A DNA stretch of 16,533 nucleotides from an uncultured Desulfobulbaceae bacterium (GCA_947260045.1 CAMYOP010000033.1:1-16533), one strand, 5' to 3'; positions 6,449 through 14,217 are shown, numbered from the stretch's first letter. Notes: generated from the letters alone by a model not told the origin. Numbers and translations are program-made.

Positions 6449-7084
6449 TTAATAAACAATCTGTTCAAGCCGTCTTATCAATCTTCGGGCTAAGGTTTCA
6501 GCTGCCTGAATGGTAACGCCCTGTGGATTAATTCTCTCAGAAAGGAGTACTCGCCCACTTTGCATGTCGATGGCACGTGCTTCTATTCTGTTGTCATTTC
6601 CTACCTGGATGATATCACCAGTAATGACAATCTGGGCAGAATCCATATTGCCAGTTTCTGGAGCATCTGTTGAGTTCATCAAGCCGCTTTGATTTATTTC
6701 GATCTCAGTGATCATCTGATCGAGTTGTTCTCTTTCAACCACTATAAAACTTTGCGAGCGGGTAAATGTTGAGGCAAAAATTTCACTCACTGAATTACCC
6801 AAATCTGGCTGTGGAGGTCGAGAACTAAAGGTTTTGACTGCAATTCGTTTGCGCTGACCAACAGGGATCTGGGTGTTTGATTGATCCCAATAGCCGGGGG
6901 GATAACGCTGGTCCAGCTGTTGCTGGACCGTAACTGGTACCTGGCCCTGGAACTGAACATCCTGGTATTGCTCCGTGGTTACGGGGGTATCCGTTACCCT
7001 GGTTCTGGGACCACTGCAGGCTCCAAGAGTGACAACAACTATCAGGAGCAGCACTATGGTGGCAACGGAGTGTCTGTTTTTCAT
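6449..7084 (-). CDS. CsgG/FlgO-like outer-membrane lipoprotein
   Basis: A 211-residue lipoprotein. The signal MKNRHSVATIVLLLIVVVT ends in lipobox LGAC, +2 Ser. A Gln-rich spacer (about 30-75) precedes a CsgG/FlgO/TolB-N-like alpha/beta domain (about 78-211): KRIAVKTFSS, then EIFASTFTRSQSFIVVEREQ with the characteristic VVERxxL, AQIVITGDIIQV, and IEARAIDMQSGRVLLSE. At 211 residues it is shorter than CsgG (about 277) and shows no inserted strands where CsgG has its pore hairpins, so it is nearer FlgO, a Vibrio H-ring lipoprotein, than a complete curli-type channel. AGGG lies about nine bases before the ATG. It follows the YcfL-like gene by 56 bases. Confidence 0.7.
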   Translation of the reverse strand: MKNRHSVATIVLLLIVVVTLGACSGPRTRVTDTPVTTEQYQDVQFQGQVPVTVQQQLDQRYPPGYWDQSNTQIPVGQRKRIAVKTFSSRPPQPDLGNSVSEIFASTFTRSQSFIVVEREQLDQMITEIEINQSGLMNSTDAPETGNMDSAQIVITGDIIQVGNDNRIEARAIDMQSGRVLLSERINPQGVTIQAAETLARRLIRRLEQIVY

Positions 7085-7140
7085 GAATTATACCCTGGTA
7101 TGTATGAAAAATATCATCAGTCAGCCAAAAGAAATATGTT

Positions 7141-7602
7141 TTACTTTACAACATATATTGCAGCTCCAGGGCCCCTTATACGGCCACCGGTAGCAGTCCT
7201 TAAGTTTTTCAACAGAAGTACATGTTTGTTTGCGCTGCCACTAATACTTGAGCCTTGTACCATGGTAACTTCACCTGCAGGAAATAGGGTTGGCAGCCAT
7301 TCTGTTTCATCGATTACCATGTTGTGCTGGTCCTGAAATTCAAATTTTACATCGGCCCAGACATCATCCTGGTGGAAGCGATTCTGGAAGTTGGCCCGAA
7401 CAAAAAGTTGACCACCTGGTAAACGCTGATGCACAGCATTCACCAGGAAAAGTGTGTTACGAACATTGCGGTTAAGAATCACAATCCGGTTTGTATGTTG
7501 AATCGGGCTTTCAACCACACCAAGAGGAACGGCAGGTCCAGTCGGCTGGCAGCCTGTCAGCATCAAAAGTGTTACAATCCCTGAAACGATGATTTTTAAC
7601 AT
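7141..7602 (-). CDS. YcfL-like lipoprotein (DUF1425)
   Basis: A 153-residue lipoprotein. The signal MLKIIVSGIVTLLM ends in a perfect lipobox (LTGC), +2 Gln, predicting the outer membrane. The mature part matches the DUF1425/YcfL pattern: a strand RIVILNRNVRNTL, LFVRANFQNRF, VWADVKFEFQD with WLPTLFPAGEV, and a C-terminal HVLLLKNL. In enterobacteria ycfL lies directly next to lpoB, and an LpoB-like gene is also nearby here (two genes downstream), which supports both calls. The function of YcfL is not established. It starts 19 bases after the TPR/CsgG-like gene, with AGGGA before the ATG, and is probably co-transcribed with it. Confidence 0.75.
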   Translation of the reverse strand: MLKIIVSGIVTLLMLTGCQPTGPAVPLGVVESPIQHTNRIVILNRNVRNTLFLVNAVHQRLPGGQLFVRANFQNRFHQDDVWADVKFEFQDQHNMVIDETEWLPTLFPAGEVTMVQGSSISGSANKHVLLLKNLRTATGGRIRGPGAAIYVVK

Positions 7603-7621
7603 GGTGTCCCTGTGAGCTTAT

Positions 7622-9409
7622 TTAATCAAGAATAGTAGCAACTATTCTGTTGATTTCCTTAAAAGATGGGTTATCTGGCTTGATACCTTCTTTCATACAG
7701 TAGAGGTAACCTTCTGCCAGAGGTTTGTAAGCCAGTTCATTTTGTTTTCGTTCAAGGTAAAATCGTGCCTGGTTGAGAAAACGCGCTTCTCTGTTTTCAA
7801 AGGACGATTGGACAATTGTCCCGATCTGTTGAACAATCTCCTTGCGCATTTCTTCCTTTGCTTCGGTGTCAGTAGGCAGTTTCATCGGAATATATTCAAT
7901 ATTTGCTTCGGCCAATTCATCTTGGAACTCACTGGCGTACTTTACATTGGCGTCATAATCTTTGACAAAGGCAATGGCCCCCTTATGGGTATCAAATATG
8001 CGCACACTGACCTTGGAAAATCCCTTCAGTTCAGCCTGTCCTTTATTATACTTAACCAGTTGAAAAACTTCTTTTGTTATTGTTCTGGGGGGAAGATCTT
8101 TTGGCCACATGGTGGGGTTTGGTCCATATACCTGTAACATTTGATTAAACTCAGGGTTTTGGACTACCTGCTCTCCTGATTTAACCTTTACCGTTGCAGC
8201 GCGTTCGTCAACAACTTTATCAACTTTGAAAAGAGAAACCGTTCCCGTGACCATAAGGTCTACCCCGAGAATCTGGGCAAGCTCTTTTTCGCCATCTGTT
8301 TTTTCTTTAAGTACATAGTCAATCTTGTCGCGTTCAAGAATATTGATTCCATAGGGTAGAACTTCATAGAGATAGCTTATGAGGGAATCTGAAAACTGTT
8401 TCCCTGCATCACGATCATTACTTGGAGAATCAAAGCTGGCAATGGCTATATTTGATTGCATACTTCTGTTGACCAGATCCCCAAGTTCACGATTCAGGTT
8501 GAAAATGTTCAGATTACGGTTGTTGAGGATCAGAGCTCTTTCTATAAGAAGAAATCCTTTATGACTGTTACCTGAACTCATAGCCTGACGGGCAGCTTGA
8601 TAATAATGGTTGGCTCCATTTTTCTGAACCTGCTTTACGTAACTTTGCAGTTGTGGAATGTCCCATTGGGTGAGGAAGCTATAGGCTGTCCACCACTTAT
8701 CCTGGGTCTGATATTTTTGTGACTCGCGTTTGATGAGTTTGACCACATCGTCACGCTGGGGGAAGTTATTTAAACTAAGGGGAACCGGTGAAAGCTCTGA
8801 GAGTTGGGTGAAGGTGTCGATAGTTCCCTGGAGGTCATCTTTATTGATCATATCTCCAAGAAGTGCATGACTTGCAATCATCTGGTTTAGGTTCTGCTTA
8901 CTTGCAAGCAAACTTTTATTGGCCGTATCCATTGCCAGACCTTTTTCTATTTCTTGTGAGGCTTTATCTAACTGAAACAAGCCAATGAACTTGTTACTTT
9001 TCTCTTTAATCAGGGCAATTTCAGTATCAAGTACTTTTTTTTCACTTGAATAGGTAGCAATCTGCTTTGCAATCCGGCCTTCAGCATCATCCCACTGGGC
9101 TACTTCACCGAGTATTCCAAGGGCATGGTTGAGAGCAGTGCCAGCACCATTTTGTTTTTGGGCTTGAGCATTCTTTGCTTTTTCCAGATAAATATCAACA
9201 AGAAGCACCTTGGTAGATGCCAGCTTTTCTTCTATCTGTTTTAAGGATTGGCTATCCTGGGTTTCACCCAAGGCTTTTTCATAGTGCTGAACAGCCTTGA
9301 TATAATCTTGCTCCAGAAGGGCCTGGTCTCCAAGTTTTACACTTGCGGGTAAAACGCAGCCAGCAATCAATAATCCGGTAATGCAGAAAGTAAGCAGTGC
9401 TCTCATCAT
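7622..9409 (-). CDS. Large lipoprotein: TPR-like N-terminal region fused to a CsgG/TolB-N-like domain
   Basis: A 595-residue lipoprotein. The signal MMRALLTFCITGLLIAGC ends in a perfect lipobox (IAGC), +2 Val, predicting the outer membrane. Residues about 20-310 are helical repeats of TPR character (ALLEQDYIKAVQHYEKAL, GFLLIERALILNNRNLNIFN). At about 316 a CsgG/TolB-N-like domain begins: SNIAIASFDSPSND, SYLYEVLPYGINILERDKID, then ILGVDLMVTGTVSLFKVDK. It contains a long insertion (about 395-460) before VSVRIFDTHKGAIAFVK. A final helical pair, LNQARFYLERKQNELAYKPL, closes the protein. The second ATG (9406) is equally possible as start; GGAC lies just upstream. The combination suggests a scaffold that gathers the smaller lipoproteins. 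It is separated from the giant protein gene upstream by 126 bases. Confidence 0.75.
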   Translation of the reverse strand: MMRALLTFCITGLLIAGCVLPASVKLGDQALLEQDYIKAVQHYEKALGETQDSQSLKQIEEKLASTKVLLVDIYLEKAKNAQAQKQNGAGTALNHALGILGEVAQWDDAEGRIAKQIATYSSEKKVLDTEIALIKEKSNKFIGLFQLDKASQEIEKGLAMDTANKSLLASKQNLNQMIASHALLGDMINKDDLQGTIDTFTQLSELSPVPLSLNNFPQRDDVVKLIKRESQKYQTQDKWWTAYSFLTQWDIPQLQSYVKQVQKNGANHYYQAARQAMSSGNSHKGFLLIERALILNNRNLNIFNLNRELGDLVNRSMQSNIAIASFDSPSNDRDAGKQFSDSLISYLYEVLPYGINILERDKIDYVLKEKTDGEKELAQILGVDLMVTGTVSLFKVDKVVDERAATVKVKSGEQVVQNPEFNQMLQVYGPNPTMWPKDLPPRTITKEVFQLVKYNKGQAELKGFSKVSVRIFDTHKGAIAFVKDYDANVKYASEFQDELAEANIEYIPMKLPTDTEAKEEMRKEIVQQIGTIVQSSFENREARFLNQARFYLERKQNELAYKPLAEGYLYCMKEGIKPDNPSFKEINRIVATILD

Positions 9410-9473
9410 TTTTTTGTCCGTTATTTAAAGAATTAATTGAAAATATAAAAAATTGTATGTCTCTACTTTAGCA

Positions 9474-9503
9474 GAAATTGAAATAAAAATCGTATTCAAT
9501 TTC
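9474..9503. promoter_or_regulatory. AT-rich dyad in the gap upstream of the TPR/CsgG-like gene
   Basis: GAAATTGAA (9474-9482) and TTCAATTTC (9495-9503) form a perfect 9-base inverted repeat with a 12-base spacer. It lies between the stop of the giant gene and the start at 9409. It could be an operator or a weak transcript-end hairpin; there is no GC-rich stem or T-run. I see no convincing promoter in the 126-base gap. Confidence 0.3.
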
Positions 9504-9535
9504 AAAAGGTTATTATAAATAATCCAAGAGTACAA

Positions 9536-12500
9536 TTATAAATCCTCCTGCTCCATGGCGGCAAAACTAATATGTGGTGCAGGTATATAAAATCCTTCAG
9601 AAATAAAGAAAAAATCATATGCTATATCTGTCCTGGCTTTCTCACCATTAAATTGCAGTAAAATTTCCTCAGATGGTTTGAGTCGCACATAGGTACCATC
9701 TGCCTGAATCAGGTTTTTCTGAAGGTTTTTTATCTCTGTTTTCCGGGCAAGTTCTAAGGGAAATGTGAGAATTTCCGGGTCCCACTCTGATAGAGACCCG
9801 CATTTGACAGAAAAGATCTGATGAAATTTTTGGGGGAGACAATTTGTTGCCACGAGGCGAATTTTTTGATCAGCATCCCAGTCGTCTCCTTTTGGGTCGA
9901 GGATAACGTATGATTTTGTCTTTTCATCACGGGGGTAAATGTGATCGACAGTCTGCCAGTGACCTGCAGAATTTTGCCGCTGGACCATAAGACGCGGTTT
10001 GCCAGGTGTGGAACTCTTTCCTTTTTCCTGGCCATTGAGAAAGCCCGTCCAGGTGATTTCAAGAACGCCGTTATCAAAGGTTTTGCGGGGAAGATCAAGC
10101 TCGAAACCCTGCTGATCGTGAAGTCCTAAACCTTTTTTCCCAAGCGGATCTTCAAGTTTTTTGCCAAAATGGCTCAAAAGATTTTTAAATGAAGCAAGTT
10201 CTTTGAGTTCATGAAAGTAAAAGATTTTGCCATCTCTTGTCACTCCTGCACCATGTCCTTCTTTTCTTGCAATTGCCTTTAAGGAAACCATGTCGGTAAA
10301 GGAATATTCCCAGTCCTGTTCTATTATTTTGAACTGGAACAGGCCACCCTCTGTACGGGCTGGTTGATGAGTGATTTGATAATAATCAAGATAAGATCTC
10401 TTTTTTCCCAGTTCCATGGGGATGGAATCCATGGGAAAACGCATGACTGAAAGATCTGCCGTGCTTGTTGCAAAAGGTGGAAGAGCTGCTAGAACTTCGC
10501 CAGGATTGATCCTGGCTGTCGAATAGATATCATTTTCTGCCACATAGCTTTTTCCTGTCCAGACATAGAGATACGGGCAGGATCCTTTGAGTACAAGTTT
10601 TATAGCCTTGCCAGGTGGAGCTTTAAGGTTGGCACTGGTCATGCCATAGTCCCATTCTTTTACAGAAATGGTATAGTCGCCAGCAGGAATTTCCGCAAAG
10701 CTAAATGATCCGCTTCCTGAACTCGTGGTTGTTTGACTCGTAGGTCCACTCAGGATGACAGTCATGCCAGCTATTTTTTCGGTATAGCCCTTTACAGCAA
10801 CAAGTTGCCCGCTGACGATTTTGCATTTTCCTGGTGGAGCCGTACCTACTTCTTCAACCTCAAGTCCTGTTTTATCAGCTTTTTCTCCTGACTTGTCATC
10901 ATCTGTGTCTGTGTCGGTTTGACTTCCAGGATTGTTGTTTCCAGAGCCGGGCCTTCCTGGCTTTTTGCGCTTGTCTGGTTGGGTGTTGACGGGCTTTCCG
11001 CCTATACTGCTGCCAGTATAGTCCGTTGACTGTTGCTCCGGATTTTCACCGCCGCCAATCACGCCACTTGTTTCATCTGAAATCTGGCCAGTTGCACTCT
11101 TTTGGCTATAATCGTCAATGAGTTCACTTGCACCAGCAATTTTTTGTTCATCTGGATCAATGCCCATACCTTGATCAGCAAAGGGGTTATACCCTTTTGG
11201 TTCCTTGTTCTTCTCTGGTTTTTTTTGTTTTTGAATTTTTGGTTTTTTGGGATTTATGTATTTATTGCGAGCTTCATCTATTTCTTTTTTAGGGCTGGGG
11301 CCTTTGTCATCCAGGTAATCCTGCCATTTTTGGGCAATGCTTCTTGCTTCAGCAACAGGCACTCCCTTAGTAATCATTTTGGTGTATAATTTTTGAGTGG
11401 TACCAGCGGCTCCTGATTTTTTGTTAAAATAGCTGGCTGGTTTGTTCTTATCCCAATACTGAGAATCCGTATCACCCATTTCTGATCCGACTTCGGAACC
11501 TTTGACGTATCCTGCAATACCACCTATAAAGCCACCGATAATGCCACCTGCTGCTGCTCCTGCAATGTTGCCAACAACAGGGACAACTGAGCCTAAAGCG
11601 CCGCCAAGCATGGTGCCAAGTTTTGCTCCAGCCAGTCCACCAGCAGTTGCGCCGCCCATGCCACCGGTAAAACCGCCCAGCTCTTTCCCAGCTTCATACG
11701 ATTGTTTTTCGGGATCAGCTGTTGCAACATTTTTAATACGTGAACCACCATCATATAAAATAAGCGCAGGGCCCAGATATTTCATACCATTCTGAATTTT
11801 TTTCACGCCTTTGAGAATGGGCTCCTGAAATCTGGGCGGTGCTCCTCCTCCGGGACCTGTGCTAACAGAGCCACCACTGGTACCACCATTTCCACTCTGG
11901 CTGGTACCTGGATCCATTGGAACGGTGTTTGGTTTTAAACCAGGCTTGAATGCTTGACCGGTTTTAGGGTCAATAATGACATTTTTTCCCGCTTTTGCAG
12001 GAGACGCACCTTTTCCTGAAATGGGATTGCCTTTGGCATCGAGCAGTCCAGACTTACCAGCCTTAACAGGAGTACCTTTTGAGGTGAATGCCTTACCCGT
12101 CACTGGATCAATTAATTTTCCCTTTCCTCCAGTGAGAGAAGTTGAGGGCTTAGAAGAGAGTGGATTTCCCTTTGCATCCACCAGTCCTGATTTCCCACTT
12201 TTTAAAGGAGCATTAAAAGGTTTCCCTGTAACAGGATCCAGGACAGTGCTTGGGGTTGTTGGGACCTTGCCTGTCTTTGCGGAAATTGGATTGCCCTGCG
12301 CATCTACTATACCAGGCTTTGTCTTTAAATTTATTTTTATGGGCCCTGTTTTTCCAGATTTAAAAGGTTTGCCTGTGGCAGGGTCTATTACTTTTCCTTT
12401 GCCTGTTTGGACAGCAGTGTCGCTCCTGGAAGATATGGGATTACCTTGGGCATCTACCAGCCCTGATTTACCACTTTTTGCTGCCTGACTTTTCGAGTTA

Positions 12501-13678
12501 AAAGGTTTGCCAGTGGAGGGGTCTATTACTTTTCCTTTGCCTGGTTTTGATGAAGAGCTTCCTTTTGATGAAATTGGATTTCCCTGGGCGTCTACTAGTC
12601 CTGATTTCCCGCCTTTTGTGCTCTTACCAGAAGAAGAGAAGGGTTCGCCTGTTTTTGGGTCAATTATTTTGCTTGTAGCTGGAGGTTTTGGGGGAGGTTT
12701 AAGCTTTTGACCAGCTTCGATGAGATCACTGCTTTTTCGGGTAATTGATTCGGGTGTTTCGCCGATTTCGGCAAGTTCTGATTTAATCTGATCTGGTGAT
12801 TTTCCCTTTTTGAGACCATCGCGCATGATGTCGATGCCCTCCTGGACTTTATCAGGAATCCTGCCGCCTTGGCCTTCAACTCTGGGCTTTACCTGTTTGT
12901 CAAAGCCTTTGACTGTTTCGTAGTTTCCTTTGAACTCACCCTCAAGTGTTCCTTCTGTTCTTGGCTTGTTTCCTTTATACTTCAGGGTTTCACTCAGACC
13001 CTGCGGATCTCTGATTGGTTTTGTTTTGTCTCCTTTCAGGATTGCTTCGCCTTCTTTGGCATTGCTGCCAAATGCTTCTGGGTGTTTTGAGTGGGTTACC
13101 TCGACTCCCTGTTGTTTGCCGACCTTTGCAGGGGAAGAATTTTCACCAAAGGTCTCTTTACCACCTGCAGCCTTGTAAAATTCTTCATGAACAATGGACT
13201 CGACATTCTCTGTTTTTATATCTTTTCCCTTGACCCGGACGGTGACATCCCAGTCTTGAGGAAGCTTGCTTGGGTCTCCTGGGTTTTTCGGATTTGTTGC
13301 CTCAAAGATAGTTACATCTTCAGGTTTCACTCCTAACTTGTCAGCGACACGCTGTTTAACTCCAGCACGAGTGGCCTGTTTGACAGGCTTCATGGCTTTA
13401 TTAAAGCTCTCTTTCAGCTTGTTGGCAGCAGGATTGTCAACTCTGTTTAAGATGTCTTTGGCAAGGGGGTCGCTGTTGAGTTCAACGGCAGCCTTTTGGA
13501 TTTGCTGAGGTGTGCCGTCTTTGAGGATCTTCTGGAAATTATTTATTCTTGTTTCGGCATTATTGATATTGTTGTTCCAGGACTCTTCAGCAAATACATT
13601 GGAGCTGAATAAATTAAGACAAAGCGCCAGGAGCAGAAAGAGGCTATTGCGCCAAAAGGCAATTTTTGCAGACTCCAT
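9536..13678 (-). CDS. 1380-residue secreted repeat protein with glycine-zipper segment and CPYLYVWTG C-terminal module
   Basis: The signal peptide is SLFLLLALCLNLFSSNVFA, with cleavage near residue 30. Parts in order: a charged globular N-terminal region (about 35-330, including DWDVTVRVKG, EEFYKAAGG and VTHSKHPEAFG); about 5.5 repeats of 42-48 residues (336-578) alternating IDPxTGKPF and GLVDAxGNPIS; a Gly/Ser linker; a glycine-zipper stretch (about 666-727, GGxxGGxxG spacing) that could insert in or associate with membranes; a basic Lys/Pro region and an acidic linker; a CnaB-like domain (about 937-1032); and a 340-residue module opening CPYLYVWTG. The last two parts are homologous to the C-terminus of the protein at 3-2066. 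The ATG at 13678 is preferred over 13690 because GGAGAGG precedes it. It follows the DUF2059 gene by 20 bases. Function unknown; probably exported or surface-held. Confidence 0.85.
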   Translation of the reverse strand: MESAKIAFWRNSLFLLLALCLNLFSSNVFAEESWNNNINNAETRINNFQKILKDGTPQQIQKAAVELNSDPLAKDILNRVDNPAANKLKESFNKAMKPVKQATRAGVKQRVADKLGVKPEDVTIFEATNPKNPGDPSKLPQDWDVTVRVKGKDIKTENVESIVHEEFYKAAGGKETFGENSSPAKVGKQQGVEVTHSKHPEAFGSNAKEGEAILKGDKTKPIRDPQGLSETLKYKGNKPRTEGTLEGEFKGNYETVKGFDKQVKPRVEGQGGRIPDKVQEGIDIMRDGLKKGKSPDQIKSELAEIGETPESITRKSSDLIEAGQKLKPPPKPPATSKIIDPKTGEPFSSSGKSTKGGKSGLVDAQGNPISSKGSSSSKPGKGKVIDPSTGKPFNSKSQAAKSGKSGLVDAQGNPISSRSDTAVQTGKGKVIDPATGKPFKSGKTGPIKINLKTKPGIVDAQGNPISAKTGKVPTTPSTVLDPVTGKPFNAPLKSGKSGLVDAKGNPLSSKPSTSLTGGKGKLIDPVTGKAFTSKGTPVKAGKSGLLDAKGNPISGKGASPAKAGKNVIIDPKTGQAFKPGLKPNTVPMDPGTSQSGNGGTSGGSVSTGPGGGAPPRFQEPILKGVKKIQNGMKYLGPALILYDGGSRIKNVATADPEKQSYEAGKELGGFTGGMGGATAGGLAGAKLGTMLGGALGSVVPVVGNIAGAAAGGIIGGFIGGIAGYVKGSEVGSEMGDTDSQYWDKNKPASYFNKKSGAAGTTQKLYTKMITKGVPVAEARSIAQKWQDYLDDKGPSPKKEIDEARNKYINPKKPKIQKQKKPEKNKEPKGYNPFADQGMGIDPDEQKIAGASELIDDYSQKSATGQISDETSGVIGGGENPEQQSTDYTGSSIGGKPVNTQPDKRKKPGRPGSGNNNPGSQTDTDTDDDKSGEKADKTGLEVEEVGTAPPGKCKIVSGQLVAVKGYTEKIAGMTVILSGPTSQTTTSSGSGSFSFAEIPAGDYTISVKEWDYGMTSANLKAPPGKAIKLVLKGSCPYLYVWTGKSYVAENDIYSTARINPGEVLAALPPFATSTADLSVMRFPMDSIPMELGKKRSYLDYYQITHQPARTEGGLFQFKIIEQDWEYSFTDMVSLKAIARKEGHGAGVTRDGKIFYFHELKELASFKNLLSHFGKKLEDPLGKKGLGLHDQQGFELDLPRKTFDNGVLEITWTGFLNGQEKGKSSTPGKPRLMVQRQNSAGHWQTVDHIYPRDEKTKSYVILDPKGDDWDADQKIRLVATNCLPQKFHQIFSVKCGSLSEWDPEILTFPLELARKTEIKNLQKNLIQADGTYVRLKPSEEILLQFNGEKARTDIAYDFFFISEGFYIPAPHISFAAMEQEDL
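11945..12672 (-). repeat. Coding tandem repeats (IDPxTGKPF / LVDAxGNPIS)
   Basis: About 5.5 tandem units of 126-145 bases inside the giant gene. Each unit carries IDPxTGxxF, a Ser/Gly/Lys spacer, and G(L/I)(V/L)DA(Q/K)GNP(I/L)S. The spacers vary in length and sequence, and the DNA has drifted, so the array is old rather than recently expanded. Confidence 0.8.
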
Positions 13679-13681
13679 AAT

Positions 13682-13688
13682 CCTCTCC
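13682..13688 (-). promoter_or_regulatory. Ribosome binding site deciding the start at 13678
   Basis: GGAGAGG on the minus strand lies three bases before ATG 13678 (GGAG core six bases away). The other in-frame ATG, at 13690, has only AT-rich sequence before it. Confidence 0.6.
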
Positions 13689-13698
13689 ATTTCTATAC

Positions 13699-14205
13699 TT
13701 AATCCAATGATTTCAGATGGTCTGCAGCTTCAGCCCGGTATTTTTGATCATGGTGGTGAATCATTTTGTCAAGCTGTGCTCCATTTTTCATGAAAACATT
13801 CTGCACCAATAAGGATGTTTGGTTCATCAGGTGAGGTGAAAGTTCTATGGATTTCTTTCCTGTTGGTGATGAATAGAAACGGATCAGGTCTACAATTTCT
13901 TTTTCTGTGAAATTGTCAGTATATAAGCGGATTAAATCAGGCTTGAGGGCATCCCAGCTTGTATGCTGAGCAACGAAACTTCGAAAGATATCTTCATATT
14001 TTTTCAGTTGAGGTTCCTCTTGAAGCTGTACGTCAATGGCAATGATGGAAACCTGAACAAGGGTGTTTGGGACACCTGTCAATATAAGGAGTTGTTCTGC
14101 TTTTAATTGGTGATCATTTTGCTGGGCAATGCTGGTATCGGCACAGATCATGATAAAAAAAAGAAATAAGCCGGAACAGGCAGTAAATTGTCGAAACGTG
14201 ACCAT
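13699..14205 (-). CDS. DUF2059 family exported protein
   Basis: A 168-residue exported protein. The signal peptide is FTACSGLFLFFIMICADTSIAQ, cleaved near residue 27. The rest is helical with the DUF2059 hallmark: LIRLYTDNFTEKEIVDLIRFYSSPTGKKSIE at about 99-129 (Y-x-x-x-F-T-x-x-E followed by FYxSPxGKK). DUF2059 proteins are widespread in Gram-negative bacteria and have no settled biochemical role. An upstream in-frame ATG (14241) is rejected because AGAGGAG lies five bases before ATG 14205, and the signal peptide starts there. It is the first gene of the minus-strand run, 20 bases ahead of the giant secreted protein, so a periplasmic helper role for that protein is possible but unproven. Confidence 0.8.
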   Translation of the reverse strand: MVTFRQFTACSGLFLFFIMICADTSIAQQNDHQLKAEQLLILTGVPNTLVQVSIIAIDVQLQEEPQLKKYEDIFRSFVAQHTSWDALKPDLIRLYTDNFTEKEIVDLIRFYSSPTGKKSIELSPHLMNQTSLLVQNVFMKNGAQLDKMIHHHDQKYRAEAADHLKSLD

Positions 14206-14210
14206 GGTAA

Positions 14211-14217
14211 CTCCTCT
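14211..14217 (-). promoter_or_regulatory. Ribosome binding site deciding the start at 14205
   Basis: AGAGGAG on the minus strand, five bases before ATG 14205. It favours this start over the in-frame ATG at 14241. Confidence 0.75.

Noticed and set aside
2215..7084. A flagellar gene cluster, from the FlgO/FlgP/FlgT-like proteins
   Set aside because: No hook, rod, ring, motor, export or filament gene is present, and LpoB/YcfL-like genes are mixed in.
6449..9409. A curli secretion locus, from the CsgG-like domains
   Set aside because: There is no CsgA/CsgB repeat protein and no CsgE or CsgF homologue, and the CsgG-like proteins are either too short or fused to TPRs.
9421..9535. A promoter for the TPR/CsgG-like gene in the AT-rich gap
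   Set aside because: TACAAT and TATATT occur, but no matching -35 box lies at 16-18 bases; AT-richness alone gives such hits.
11945..12672. Regular repeats of about 130 bases that could suggest a CRISPR-like array
   Set aside because: The repeats are in frame inside a long coding sequence, vary at the DNA level, and are far too long and uneven for CRISPR repeat-spacer units.
11102..13508. Many open frames on the plus strand opposite the giant gene
   Set aside because: They are antisense shadows of the Gly/Pro/Lys-rich repeats, with no ribosome sites, signal peptides or domain patterns.
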